DNA of 64,000 bases from Cornus controversa (taxonomy: Eukaryota; Streptophyta; Magnoliopsida; Cornales; Cornaceae): the NCBI GenBank assembly GCA_026545225.1, contig CM048845.1, forward strand, positions 33,961,001-34,025,000. Reading direction: 5' to 3'. Numbering within the stretch: the first letter of the stretch is position 1; each line of letters begins with the position of its first letter. Both the position numbers and the translations under genes were made by a program. The notes below the pieces were generated by a model that was not told the origin of the DNA, ran no database searches, and saw only the letters and a list, made by a program, of their open reading frames with translations. Positions 1 through 12,322 of this stretch are shown here, one piece after another.

Positions 1-270
1 GACAATAGGAAAATCTTCTTTAAGTTCTTCCATCAGTGCGATCATTAGAGCAAGATTGGCTTGCTCTGTTTCTTTCATCGGCACTTATGCCCATTAGCAT
101 TAAACTCATTTAAAGAAGTGTCTGGCACTCAAATAAACTTTCCCACCTCCTTTTGAAATTGGAAACTTCTTCATTTTAAATTGGAGCTAGAACCACCTTA
201 TCTCCATCCTTAAAGAAGGCATCGATCTTTCAAGTTGGGGCAGTTTGTTATCAAGCTTCTATGGTCTACT
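1..270. other. Unassigned sequence at window start
   Basis: No gene is recognised here. The minus strand has short open stretches rich in Lys and Glu that could come from a decayed retroelement, but no motif confirms this. It could equally be part of an upstream intron of the BRO1-domain gene, whose first visible exon is at 2974. Confidence 0.3.
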
Positions 271-606
271 CCTATGTTACATGGACTCTTCAAAAGTAGT
301 TGAAGTACCCGTGTCGGACACGCTATACTTGGACATGGGTATGGGATATGTATCCGACACGTATGGTTGGACATGCACCTAAAGAATATTCAATTTTATT
401 ATGTTATTGCTTCAAAATGAGTTAAATTCCTATATTAAACACTATGCAACATAAATAAATTATTTTACTCTATAAAATTAAATAAAAAATATTAGATAAT
501 ATGAATATTTAGCAGCGTCCCTGTGTCCTTCATTGGGGATTTGATATGTCAGACGCTTGATACATACCCGCACTAGACACACGTATCCGAGTCTAGGTAA
601 CATAGG
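271..606. mobile_element. MITE-like element with 18 bp inverted ends
   Basis: The left end CCTATGTTACATGGACTC (271-288) is matched by the reverse complement of 589-606 (CCTATGTTACCTAGACTC), 16 of 18 positions. Just inside are CGTGTCGGACACG-like and CGTATCCGAGTC-like blocks, in a style seen in dispersed repeats of many plant genomes. TCTAC occurs one base left of the element and directly right of it, a possible target duplication. There is no coding capacity. It lies upstream of the BRO1-domain exons, possibly in an intron. Confidence 0.55.
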
Positions 607-2592
607 TCTACGCAACAATTGATGGAAAGCTTCTATTTCCATGACACAATTAAAGACTTTATCCAATTATATATATATTTTTCCAATAGAGGAAAAAAAA
701 AAAAGGCATTGTTATGTTACCTTTACTTCTCCATTCTTGACCCAAGCTATTTTGTAAGACCTTTGATGTGGCAATATTCCAAGGTTCAACTTTGTGTCCA
801 TTTTTTTAGAAACTAAATTCTCACAACTTCCTCGATGAGTGATGCATTGCAAAAGGTCCTTGAAATGAACGCCTTTTAATACAGATGTTATTGCGCCTCT
901 AATTACCTTCCAATGCTTTTGGTGTCAACATGGCTTGATGTACAGATTTGGAAGATTTGAAGATATAACTTCATTTTCTGCAGTCCAGCAGCCCTTCATC
1001 ATCATGTGTTTTATCAAATTTCTTTTGGAAGATCTTTATCTTCATATCTAACTTCATCATGTCTTTTTACCATATTGACAATTTAGTTGCTAGTTGCTAG
1101 TTGCCTTTTGTGACCTTCTTTACCACACTTGTAGCTTATAGTCTTTTTTGCTACTTCCAGCAGCTGGATTTAATTTCTCACGTCCTTGACCTTTGACTGC
1201 GACCACAGGCATTAGGTACTGTATCAGTTTTTTGTGTGACATTAGGTACTGAGTCGACTGACCTTGAACTTTGTGTAACATTTCCTTGATCCTGATCATC
1301 ATCCAGTTGCAGCTATCCTCTTCCGAACTTGTTTGGACCATTGCTAGGCTGACATTTTTGGACTTAAACCTTAATCGCCAATTGGATAGTGCTATATAAG
1401 GTTAATCATCGCTGTAACTTCATCCGGTTCCTTATATTTGTCCATAGACCCAGCAATGCGGATGGATGACTTGCTTTTCTGATTCAGCCAATTGTGTGAG
1501 TTCTCATCTTGCAGAAACCATTAGTGTACAACATAATATGAAATTACGAACTCACTCTTCTCCCGATTGAATAATTGTCAATTGAATTGTTGCCACGAAA
1601 GAAGAGGTCACACACCTTCAACTTAATAGCTACCAACTTCTGATTCTTGTTATTTCAAAGATTAAAATACTCGAAAATGCTCTCACTTTCATTTAACTAG
1701 TTCAAGGTTTCCTTCGATTGCTCTTACCCAGTAAAGCCTACAATTTCCACTTTAACATGTGGATCCTGGTCATATTTAGCATTTTGATTAAAAGTTGGCT
1801 GCATTACAAACCGTAAAAGTCCTCCTTATTTATCTGAACTCTCTTCTAAAGGTGGTTGTTATTGCTTAAATCTTTCTGCAGTAAGCTGGTTTATCCAACT
1901 TCTAGATTAATATGCATAGTCTGCTGGTCCTTTTTTCTCTCAATAGATTACAGGGACAAATGATTCCAAATGGTACTAACCTAGTTGCAAGTCTGATTAA
2001 TTTGCTGCTACAGGTTGTTTGAATCTTATACGGTAACCTTGTTCTCTAAATCTTCTATTGCGCCCATGCTTCCTTTCCTAGCCATAGATCTGCAGCAGTC
2101 ACAAAATTGAGAAAGTGGATCTGTTATCGCGTTATGTTTTTCGCTTCCCTAAGTTATCACTCAATATTCCAGATCTTCCTTAGTACTTCTACGGATACAA
2201 AATTGATTCTGTTCACTCTTCATTTAATAATGAGGCACTTTTCCTAAGTAAGTGATGCATCATGAAAAATAAACTTATCTTCTGTGCTAGTAGTTATTTC
2301 ACTAGAGACTTGAACCAACTCATGTCATATTAAAGGAAGTCAGTGAATTCTTTGAAAATATGATTTATACTTGTCTTACTGAATCATATTGTTGGTCCTT
2401 TTCCTTTCATGTTTGATGTGCTTAACATAATCTTACTAATGCCAGTTTGCAAATATGTAAAAAAGTTAAAATTCTTTTGTTCCTATTAAACCATTGGTAA
2501 TATGCCTAACATTATGGCAAGGTAACATTCATCATTATGAATGAGTTGTCTAAGATGGTGATTTTTAATTCTACTTGATTTCCCTTATCAAT

Positions 2593-2628
<36 letters not shown>

Positions 2629-2973
2629 ATCAGAAATGGTTCTTGCCCTTATTGATGGGTATTAGCGACTCAACGTCAGTGGAAAGCTCTTAAGTGATTG
2701 ACTTAGCATTGCAAAGTATTGTTCGTTTCTATAAGGGTTTCATATATTATAAGTGATTGACTTCCTCACTGATTCTATAATTTAGATATTAAATTTTATC
2801 TAGTCTTTACTTGGATCATTTAATCAGTGGATCAAATTGGGTGGTCCACATGCATCTTTCTGGCTTTCTTACAGAAGTACAAATTGTTGATCTTTTTTTG
2901 AAAGTGGAGATTACATGTTCCACTATCCTGTTCTGTTTGTTTTTTACTGATATATTTTCAATCATCTGAATAG
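607..2973. other. Non-coding stretch, probably intronic
   Basis: No exon of the BRO1-domain gene or any other recognisable protein was found in six frames; the open frames are short and unconserved. An (AT)n microsatellite runs from about 2595 to 2627. The stretch ends in an AG (2972-2973) that serves as splice acceptor for the first visible exon, so it is most simply the 3' part of a long intron. Confidence 0.5.
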
Positions 2974-5900
2974 ACTGTTGATATCCAACTTGGACTCGCA
3001 ATAGATAGCACCAAGGCCACACTTGCAGTGAAACGAAGGCTTGCATGTGAGATGGTAAAGTACTGGCAGCAGGTATTACTTCATCACCATTTTTTTCCTA
3101 AGATCTGATCTACCAAGGATGTATCATGAAGCCCTTGGGGTTCGCAATCAATTTCTCATGCCTATGTTTTAGATCCCGTCTTTTTTGTTTTTGTTTTTGT
3201 ATGCCACCGTAAACAATATGAAATACCAATTTTGCTACTTCAACATTACGATAGTTGCTTTTGTAACATCATTTCTAGTAATCAAACATAAAAAACAATG
3301 ACACAAGTAAGAAATACATCAAGAGTAAGTGATTTCAATTGATGGCTGTATTTAATTCTGCTTACTATGTGTTCTACTGAAACTCACCTTGTGGATCTCG
3401 CAACAAGCCATCTGCATATTTGCAAGAAGCAGTAGTTCACTCCTTAAGCTAGCATATTTTCCATATACAATCTTTAAGACACCCAAATGTTTCAGTTACT
3501 AGAACCATTTTGCCATTCGGTCTTATGTTATAGAAACTTTTTATCCCTTGCTTGACCTGCTGACTGTATTGCTTTGTAATTCATGGTCCTTTAACATTGG
3601 AGTGCTAGGTCTTATGTTATAGAAACATTTAAATTGTGTTGATTGATAATTCATGGTCCCTTAACACTGGACTCCATTACTAAGTTTTAGGACTTAATAT
3701 CATTGTGGTTGGAAATTTGAATCTAAGTTTATTGGTAAGTTGCACGCATTTCCATTTTTGTTGCCTAGGGTAAGGCTTGAGGAACTCATATGTGAGACAA
3801 GATAAGTATTTGGGCCACTTAAGAAGTCCATCCCTCTAGATGTCTTTGCCAACTAGGAAGAAGTAGAATTAGGTAATTTTAGTTGTAAACTTGTAATTGA
3901 TATTGTTAGAGTATTTGTTTTATTGTTGAGGGCAATATTGTACTTTCCCTTTCTTTAGTTAGTCAACCCTCTTTAGGGTATATCTTATTTTCTTTGTATT
4001 TTTGTATTATCATTGTATTCTTACGTTGTGCAATAACTAACAATAATGAACTAAATCAAAGGGTGTCATACAACTGCTACAGTCAGAGATATTAGGATTA
4101 TTCAAATTTCTCAAAACACCAGAAACATGTCCAAGACGAGAATGCCATAAGTAAAAAGTAAACGTCTTAGGACTCGAACTAAAAGATGACAAGTTAACAA
4201 GCAATAGTTGGGACATGAAGCTCCTTTAATACATATAGTCCTTCCTCTCTGTTGCCTGTCTCAATCAGCCTCTTGGAATGAGGATCCTGCACAACAAAAC
4301 CAGTGGAAGAGAATGAACAGAATATTAAGAATCAAACAATTGGCTAACATAAATTAAATTTGAAGGTAAGTTGAGGAAGACAATAGACATAAGGACGAGA
4401 CAAATGAGGAGAGATAATTCTTATGTCCAACAGCCATGAACCAAGCAACAATCATGAAACACGACAAAAAAACGAAACAAGCACCACATACTTCTACGTG
4501 GTTTGGCGACGTGCCTACGACCACGGCCAAGATCCGGTGGAAGATTCTTATCAAAATTGGGTTGCAATGCGATCCGGGCCGAGACAAAAATTTTGGCCAC
4601 AACATAACAATAATAATTCCAACACTTTCCACTGACATAGGAGTGCCATGGGCAGCTAAAACGGGGACGGATAAAAGAGGACAAAACGTAAATGTCAACA
4701 AGGAAAAGTCACTAGTCATGACTTCTTAGGTTCCTTTGCTTTGTAATTGGTTCTTGTTCAAGGATCACCCCTCCCTTTTTTTGGGTGCTTTTTAATAAAT
4801 CTTTACTCATAAAAAAAAAAAAAAAAAAAATTCACTAGTCATATGGTGCGTAACACCTGAGTCAAAAAATCAAGTGGTCTGAGATATATCTGAGAAAGTT
4901 GAAGAGGACAAACCTATAGAGGAGACTGAAAGAGCATTCGACTGATGTGTGGAAAGGAGCTTTTGTAATTGTTTAGCAATTGAAGACAAAGTGAGAGCTA
5001 GTGGATATGACTCATCTCCAGATGGTGCAACTGCTGCAGTATAGTGACTTATTCTTTGAAGATTGTTGTTGTTGTTGTTTATGAACCGCCTTATTCACTA
5101 GTTTAGGATATCAGGCCTTCTACTGACCTGTCTGTCGACAAAAGTTGCACTCATTAATACCGACTCTAGCACGATGCTTGCTCTGTGCACTAGACCGAGG
5201 CTTAGGAGGAACGGCCAAAACAATCTAACTAGGTAAAGGAAGGAGTCCTTTCCCTAGGGCAGCTTTGAGATGAACTTCCTCAGTCAACAGTTTATTAACC
5301 ACTGAATCAACAGAGGGAAGCGGACTCCAATGAAGAATAGACCCACAAAGAACCTCAAAGTCATCTCTAAGAGCCATAAAAAACTGAACCAATCTCTGCT
5401 CTTCTCTGTATGTACGGTACAGCTGATTGGAACTCAGTCCAGCAGGCTCTGTGAGAGCTAACTGATCCCAATACCTTGTCATAACTGAATAGAACTCTTG
5501 TATACTCCTGTCTCCCTATCCAGCAGTCCGAATATGATATTTTAACTGATACTGTTTAACAAAATTAGATTGCACAAATTAACTTGGACAAGTAATCCCA
5601 AATTTCTTTGGTTGTGGAGAACTTGGCCAAATGCACACCAGTAGACTTACCCACAGAATTATTTATTCAAGTAATTATTTTAGCATTATTTATCTCCCGA
5701 GTGGACAACTGTTCAGCATAATTTTCAGTTTGGTTATTTGATGGAACAGTCATAACTCCAGCAGCATAGCCGCACATATTTGTGCCTTCGTATTACTGCT
5801 GACATAGTTATAATTACAAAAAGGTCAACCCACTAACTACTGCGAGTGGTTTGAGAATTCAAGGATTATGTACTGTGAGTCAATACAAATCGTAAAGAGA

Positions 5901-8900
5901 GAACAGATTGAAGGGAGAAAATCAACACAACTGACAGTGAGCAAATCACTAATCGAGGTGCAAACAGAGCGAAAACAAATATTTCGTCACAAATAACTAA
6001 AGAGAATTGAGTTGTAATTAGATGAAACCAGAGAGCGACTAGCCGACTAGGGTATAGAAAAACAACTGAGGTCGTCGATGCAAGGAACTGAGATGTGAAC
6101 TAGATCGAGGTCATCAAGAGATGCAAACAATTGAGATAGTCGATGCTGAGAGATTACGACAAGTCTCAAACATAAAATCGATTGTGGCTGTGATGGACTG
6201 TGTAGAGATTGCGATGAGTGTTGAACACAAAATCGACTAAAATTGTTGAGACAAAATTGATGGTTGTTGAACACAGAGTTGATCAAAGACTGCAATGCTG
6301 TGATGAGATCGATCGTGGTGTGATGTGATACAATATCAATTCAATGCCTATGGGGTCCCCCAAAATCGTGATGGTGCTGCGAACAGAAAACAACAGAATT
6401 GATGTTGTTTTGTGATGGATACTATGACATGGTGCAAACTGAAGAGAACTGTGATGGAGCCAAGGTCTTCGCTACACTACTATGTGATTGAACCTTGCTC
6501 TGATGCCATGATAATTTCACACACAGTAAAGAAGTGAAGAAGAAATTGTGTATATTGAGTTACTCAGAAAATTTTAAGAAATGGGAAAAAAAAAAAAGAA
6601 GAAAAAGAAAAGGAAAATGAAAGAACTTTGAAGTTTGATTGAAGAAAGGAATATAATTTTTTTTTTTTAAGGGAATCAAAGGAATTTGAAGAGTCAAAGA
6701 GAGAGGAGAGCCGGGGGGGTGGGGAGGTTGCATTATGCAATATTTCTCATATATATGTACAAACAAAAAGTATATTTATATGTACGGGGCCAGGCACGTT
6801 CCCCTCCCCCCCGCAAGCCTACATCGGCAACGCCCCTAGAGGGAGGTGTTGTTTTTGGCTTGATATACATACTTCACATAACAAAGGAAAGTAATTTAGG
6901 CTGTATTCTACTTACTGTGTGAAAACAAAGGAAATGATGATGTTGTTTCTTGTAGCATCACTAAATAATCATGAAATTTCTCTTGGCTTCATCGCATTAA
7001 TGTATTTTCCTCACATAATTATGTAAAATTTTGTGGTTGGCCTCCATTGTTCTCGTGAATTAATTAACCATATCAGAACATTTGCTTCATCTTGGCTATT
7101 TGCTTTGCAGGCACAAGACAACATTATGAACCTTCCTTTGTCGAATGGCTGGGGAGAAAAGCATCTGCTCTTCGTAAAATGGAAGTACATTGAAGCAAGG
7201 GTATCTTTTGATTGCTTTTGCTGATCTCTTTATCCTTCCACTGTTGACATGATTCACTGTCTTTGTCACGTATCAGTCTTATTTTTACATCTGAACATGT
7301 TACTCTCATTTGTGTATCTTGATATCTAGGCGCATATATTGTAGTTATTATCATTTGCTGTTCTTTTTTTTTTGGTAGATAATAATAATTCTCTTAAAAT
7401 GGCCAAGGGGATGAACCATGTACTCAGTGTATAAATGAAGTTCCTGGGGTCTTCAGGCATGTCATTGACAGAAGTTATCCACACCTGTTAGGTTAGAAGA
7501 TATTGGGCCTGTTGCATAAGGTTATTTACTACCTTGATGGGGCATGAAGTATTAGAAAAACGTGTGTTTGTGGCTAGATAAATGCATATTGTGGTTTTGA
7601 TGAAAACGCTCCAATAAAAGACCTAAGATACTATGACTACAGTACAAATTTTAGAGTTTTCTGAAGAAAGTTAAAATGTTTCATATGGCCAACAAACTCT
7701 AATGTAAGACGTAGGACACTACCATTGGCTTAGAAATTTGGGAGTTTTCTGCAGAAAGTTATCTTTGATGTGACCATAGCCTATAAGCAAGTTATCTTTA
7801 AAATCCTGTGTGAAATTGTTCTTATTTTTCTCTCTTCTTGCTTAGTGTGAAACAAGTGTTCTATTTTTCCCCAGGCTGCAGCGTATTACTATCATGGTTT
7901 GATCCTTGATGAGGGAAACACAGAAAAATCGCATGGGATGGCTGTATCTGCTTTGCAAGCAGCAGACGAGTTTCTCAAAGAAAGTAAGAAGGCAAGTGAA
8001 GCTTTTAACACGGCTCCTCCATTGTCACGGTAGTCCACTGAAACTCTCCTTTTCTCTCCTCCTGGACTTGAGATTAATCATTTATTTGTTTATTCAATTT
8101 TTTATTTTCATAAGCAAAAATATTTTGTAATTTTTAATTGACAAGTTCTCTCTGTTTATAGTGTATTTTCGGGGCATCTTTTTCTTTTTCCCCTTTTTAA
8201 CAAAACGAAGTAGCAACAGAGATTAGAGATATATTTCTGTGAATGTATTTTTGTTTTTTCGTGTGTTTATTGTTGCATTTACTATGAATATATACATGCT
8301 GTGTGTTAGAATGTGCGTAAGCAGAATTTGTGGGTCAATTACCAACGTGATTTCCACTCAACAGGCAAGACTTTTCTTCTTGAAGCACTAATTGTTGGGA
8401 TTTATTGCTTTTAGATTAAGTTTCATTTTGAATATTTAAAGAACTAAATCATGTTTGACAAGATTTGGTGCTATTTAAAGTTCAAGGAAACATAGAAGTG
8501 TTCTGGCTATTTACTTATTGAGGAGTAAATTTTGGGTGTCTTGGCTAACAAAATTACTTAATAAGATAATAACAACTAAGAGAATGCCTGATGAGTGGTG
8601 CAAAGTATTATAATACCTATATATAAAATAAAGTGGACATACAAAGTTTTACTAATTATCGTGTTATTAAAAACTACCTATATAGTACAACAAGCTTGAT
8701 GGCAGGCAGCAAGAGGAATGTTCTTGTCCCCCTGCCTTCTGGAATAAACTGCTCTCTTTGCTAGCTTCCCTTTCTTCCTCTTCATGCTGAAATTGAGGGA
8801 GGAGTAGAACTCTTCACATCTCCTCTCCTCCTTGAGGAGGAGTTTTCAAGTATTAGAAAGAAGAATGGGATTCGAATTTCTAATCTGAATATTAGCATCC

Positions 8901-10297
8901 TAATTCTGTCATTTACCTTTAATACATCATATTTGTATTGTTTTCCTCAAGCTAGTAGTCACTATCTCATCCGCCTATTAATACAAAGATTTTGTCTGTG
9001 ATTTTATATCTTATGTTGTTTACTTCAGCCTTTCTTTGATATTCCGATCATTAAGTTTTGACCTGATTGAATGGTCAAAACCTATGGTCATGTGTGATCT
9101 ACTTTCAAAAGTTCAGTAAACCATGTATTATTTTTCTTAAGTGTGGAATATATGGTGCAGCAGCTTTAGTGCATTTGCAGCAAAATCACCTATTAAGTAT
9201 TTCTTCAGGTTATGAGACCTAGCAGCCTTTAGGCTCCACCTAAGTAATTTCATATTTTCTTGCCAAAATACATACAATCTGATGATCCTAGATGCATTGT
9301 GGAGGAGTTTTCTGGACCTTATCTCAATTTAGTATAATTTTTTTATGATAGTATAGTAAGATAGATTTTCATAACCCATTTTTATTAACTTACTTTCATG
9401 CAGACAGCATAATATTATGAATGTGTTATTTCTATACTTTGTATGCTGTTGATTGCTGGCTTCAAGTTCATGTAACATTTTCTGTCATTTGACCAACTTT
9501 TGTTGTGGAAATATCATTTTCTTTTCAAGGAAATAATTATTTTTACCATTTATTAAATATAGGAGGGGGTTATGGGTAAACACTTGATGTTAGAATAGCT
9601 GTTCATGTTGTGTTTTATGTCTCTTTAATTGTCATTTATGGTGCAGAAATCCACCTCTTTGGGGAACCATGAAGTATCTTTCCGAGAAGATTCCTAAAGA
9701 CACTTTTAGCAAGGTGCGAATTAACCGGGATTTATACACACATGAAAAGTAAGTCCTTTTTTGCTGTACCGAAAATTCACTTTTTGCTTGCTTTTGCCTG
9801 CAAAATTCCTTTGTGCTTAATTAATTGGAGGAAGGTGGATAATGATTCATAACCAATGTTATGCAATGGGAGCAAATATCAGTGGTTGCTGTCAATGTAT
9901 TTCCTGGTGATTGATATAATTGGTCAGTAGGGGTTTACTGAGTTCCTGGTACAGATACTACATCTTGACTTTTAAATTCCAACATATTTTTTCTCTGCTT
10001 TACTTTGAAACTAGTTACTCTTCCAGCCTTGATACGGTTAACGGTTAATAATAATAATAATTGGTAATGGTAATTGCTAAAATTGTATATATGCATCAAA
10101 TTATCCATGTTCTCATGCATATATATAATCTGGAACTTAGTCCTCCTAGACATTACTTAATATTGTAAATATTTGACTGTAGAATTGTGGAGACGGCACC
10201 AACATTGCCTGATTTTGCTTTGGCCCTGAAACCTGATGAATATCAACTTCCTCCAGTGGACACTTCTTGGAATGATGAAAACATAAACAAGGGGTAA
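2974..10297 (+). CDS. BROX: BRO1-domain protein, BROX homolog (C-terminal 186 residues, five exons)
   Basis: Exons 2974-3072, 7111-7200, 7875-8029, 9647-9748 and 10183-10297 (stop TAA 10295-10297) join in one frame with GT-AG introns; the last three meet in phase 2. The product includes TVDIQLGLAIDSTKATLAVK, GWGEKHLLFVKWKYIEA, AAAYYYHGLILDEGNTEKSH, NPPLWGTMKYLSEKIPKD and a final PDFALALKPDEYQLPPVD block, the C-terminal part of the plant BROX-type BRO1 domain. BRO1 domains bind the C-terminal helix of ESCRT-III CHMP4/SNF7 proteins in endosomal sorting; that role is inferred from family. The family is usually a little over 400 residues, so roughly the first 230 lie upstream of the window. The protein ends in NKG without the CaaX box known from animal BROX. 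Exons look intact. Confidence 0.9.
3904..4042 (+). mobile_element. Possible short Copia-type solo LTR
   Basis: The segment starts TGTTAG and ends CTAACA, perfect 6 bp inverted termini of LTR type. The inside resembles Copia LTRs: a T-rich stretch, a GGGTATATCTTATTTT segment and a tail reading CAATAACTAACA. At about 139 bp it is short for an LTR. I see no clear target duplication and no second copy nearby, so it may be a solo LTR or a chance match. Confidence 0.35.
4720..4831 (+). mobile_element. Short poly(A)-tailed retroposon with 11 bp target duplication
   Basis: TCACTAGTCAT occurs at 4709-4719 and again at 4832-4842. Between them is about 112 bp ending in AATAAATCTTTACTCAT followed by about 20 A. 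An AATAAA signal, a poly(A) tail and a direct repeat of this length are the marks of L1-mediated insertion, so this is a 5'-truncated LINE or a SINE-like retroposon. It landed inside the older Copia remnant. The sequence is too short to classify further. Confidence 0.7.
6497..6508 (-). promoter_or_regulatory. Primer binding site of the Copia element
   Basis: On the minus strand the sequence is TGGCATCAGAGC, one change from TGGTATCAGAGC, the site complementary to the 3' end of initiator-Met tRNA used by many plant Copia elements. It abuts the LTR-like segment starting at 6509 and precedes the gag remains in minus-strand order, which fixes the orientation of the element. Confidence 0.7.
6509..6878 (-). 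mobile_element. Probable 5' LTR of the Copia remnant
   Basis: The segment follows the primer site and begins TGATAATTTCACAC on the + strand; the right border was set at the CTTCACA near 6878, giving TG...CA ends, but this border is uncertain. It holds a purine-rich stretch (about 6580-6700), a G-run and ATATATGTACA-type sequence. No matching 3' LTR was found left of the pol remains, so the element is truncated. Confidence 0.4.
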
Positions 10298-10890
10298 CTT
10301 GGTTCCAACATGTAGAAGGGTGATAGAACATAAGCCATTTACGGTATTTCTCAGATGGTGGATATGAATATCCTGGGCTTGTCAGAAATTCAGAATGGTG
10401 GCTGGTAACAAGGTGAACCATTCTTCACATACGGTGTACCAAAAAGGTCCATGTTAGCTCTTCTTTTTCTCTTCACCAATATCATTTTTATCTTTTACTG
10501 GAGATCGACAACGACTCCCTCAGTAATTGAGCCTTGTACAATTCCTGTTGTGTAACTTCCGGGAAAGGGATGATTTTCTTTGTCAATTCCCAAATAATGT
10601 GTATGCCTTTTTTGTTCAGTGATGTGAAGCCACTACAATTGTCCATTTGTTTGTTAGAAAAGCTTTGTACAAGTTCCTATTGTGTGAAAGAATGAGTGCT
10701 GCTTCTTCGTAGCCTGTATACATCTTTGTACCTGAAGTGAAGCAGTATAAATGTTTGTCTGAAACTGTGTGAATGTCAGATGAGGCGCTCGTGTGAGCTT
10801 CACCCTCGTCCATTTGATTGAGCGCCCCCATCATATTTGGATGAGGGCGTGAGCTCATGGTGAGATTGCCCTCATCATAGTATTGATCTT
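10298..10890 (+). other. Probable BROX 3' untranslated region
   Basis: No other gene follows the stop codon, and sequence without transposon hallmarks continues to about 10.9 kb. I did not find a decisive AATAAA polyadenylation signal, so the end is a guess. Confidence 0.35.
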
Positions 10891-11216
10891 AGTGATGCTT
10901 ATTTGTAAGCTTACCAATCAATCGAGCTATTCGAGAACTATTCGTTTGTTAACTAAACAAGTTAGAAATGTTATTTCTTAAAACGAGGCAAGCCTCGAAA
11001 CATCTTTTTTTGGGCGGAACAGGTTCATAAGCAGGGTCGATTTGAATTGACACGTTTAGCTCACATACAAAAGGGCTCCTCGAAAATTTTTAAATTGTCA
11101 TCCACTAGTATATAAAGCCCAGCCCAAAACCCAAATAGTTTAATACCTTGTAAAGTTAATTAGCTCATCTCATAAATAAACCCAAACCCTATCTTAAACA
11201 CGGAAACCCTGATTTG
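10891..11216. other. Intergenic, nothing recognised
   Basis: AT-rich sequence with no open frame of note and no recognisable repeat ends. It separates the host gene from the transposon-dense remainder of the window. Confidence 0.4.
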
Positions 11217-11577
11217 GCCCGTTTGGTAACCTTTAGTGTTTATTGTTTATAGAAACAAATTTTTATGATAAATATGTTTGATAATTTTTATTTTGTTTAT
11301 AAATGATCAAAACGTTTTTAAAATAACACTGTACCTAAGCCTTCAAATCCTAAACACGAAAATGATATTTTGTCCGTTCACTAACGAAAGATGTTTTTTG
11401 TTTTTTGTTGTCAAACCCTCAAAAAATAGAAACAAAAACAAAAAAATATGTTTTTGTTTTTTGATGGTAAAAAACGTTTTTCATTTTTGTGAAGAAAAGA
11501 GAAAACATAAAAAATGTGTTTCTTCTGTTTTTGGCACTATAGCTCAAAAACGTTTTTGGTATTGTTACTACACGGGC
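11217..11577. mobile_element. MITE with GCCCGTTTGGTAAC-like ends
   Basis: The left end has GCCCGTTTGGTAAC and the right end, reverse complemented, GCCCGTGTAGTAAC (12 of 14 match). The interior is T/A-rich with repeated GTTTTTTG and AAAACG blocks and no coding capacity. Related text recurs at about 14220-14330, 15420-15612 and 16085-16260, so a small family seeded this region. No clear target duplication was found. Confidence 0.5.
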
Positions 11578-12322
11578 ATTGTTCATTTCAAATAAAATTA
11601 ACGCTACGTATTATTTGTAATATTTTAAGTACATATTAAATAGTATTTAAAAATATTTTTTAATATATAACATATTATATAATAGTTTAAATAATTTTTT
11701 GAGACAAATGTTTATGAGCTATTATATATTTTTTATTTAATATTAATAAATTATTGTGCAATAGATATTTCATAATATTATATACCATATTTATATTATA
11801 TTTATGTAAATTTTATGTTATAATTAATTTATAATGTTATAATATATTATATATGTTATTATATATGTGACATTATTTAATATTATTTATTTATTATAGT
11901 ATATTATATCTAAATATTATATTATAATTAATTTATAATATTACTACATATAAGATATTATTTAATATTTTTATTTATTATTATATACTATATGAAATAC
12001 TATATTATAATTAATTTATAATATTATAATATATTATATATATTATTACATATAAGATATTATTTAATATTTTTATTTATTATTATATACTATATGAAAT
12101 ACTATATTATAATTAATTTATAATATTATAATATATTATATATATTATTACATATAAGATATTATTTAATATTTTTTATTTATTGTATTTTTATTTATTA
12201 TTATATACTATATGAAATATTATATTATAATTCATTTTTAATATTATAATATATTATTACATATAAGATATTATTTAATATTTATTTATTTATTATTATA
12301 TACTAATATGTTAAATATATTA
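11578..12322. repeat. Very AT-rich tract with a ~102 bp tandem repeat
   Basis: The phrase ACATATAAGATATTATTTAA recurs starting at 11946, 12048, 12150 and 12259, spacings 102, 102 and 109. Each unit also contains TATATACTATATGAAATA and TATAATTAATTTATAATATT. The whole tract is almost pure A/T with many short self-complementary stretches. No gene is present. Confidence 0.8.

Larger units (their letters stand above)
4070..6508 (-). pseudogene. Decayed Copia (Ty1) element, gag and pre-integrase fragments
   Basis: Reading the minus strand, 5225-5482 keeps an open Copia gag stretch including LVQFFMALRDDFEVLCGSIL and LPSVDSVVNKLLTEEVHLKA. Downstream (about 5090-5160) a degenerate CCHC knuckle reads CNFCRQTGQ-stop-KA-stop-YPK. 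Further on (about 4200-4310) a frame with VVQDPHSKRLIETGNREEGL matches the segment just before the Copia integrase. Upstream, about 5580-5760 encodes STREINNAK and VHLAKFSTTKEIWDYL. Reverse transcriptase and RNase H are absent. The frame is broken by many stops. It lies antisense in the BROX intron and is certainly non-functional. Confidence 0.75.
3073..7110 (+). other. Large BROX intron loaded with retroelement debris
   Basis: This is the intron between the WQQ and AQDN codons, bounded by GT at 3073 and the acceptor TTTGCAG ending at 7110. About 4 kb long, it contains a possible short Copia-type LTR, a decayed Copia element on the opposite strand and a poly(A) retroposon, listed separately. 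About 3070-3900 holds nothing I recognise beyond a repeated phrase on losing and gaining T-rich text near 3500 and 3600. Confidence 0.8.

Noticed and set aside
4354-4719. 121-codon minus-strand open frame in the BROX intron
   Set aside because: It overlaps open frames on the other strand, has no recognisable domain and lies in Copia debris next to a poly(A) insertion.
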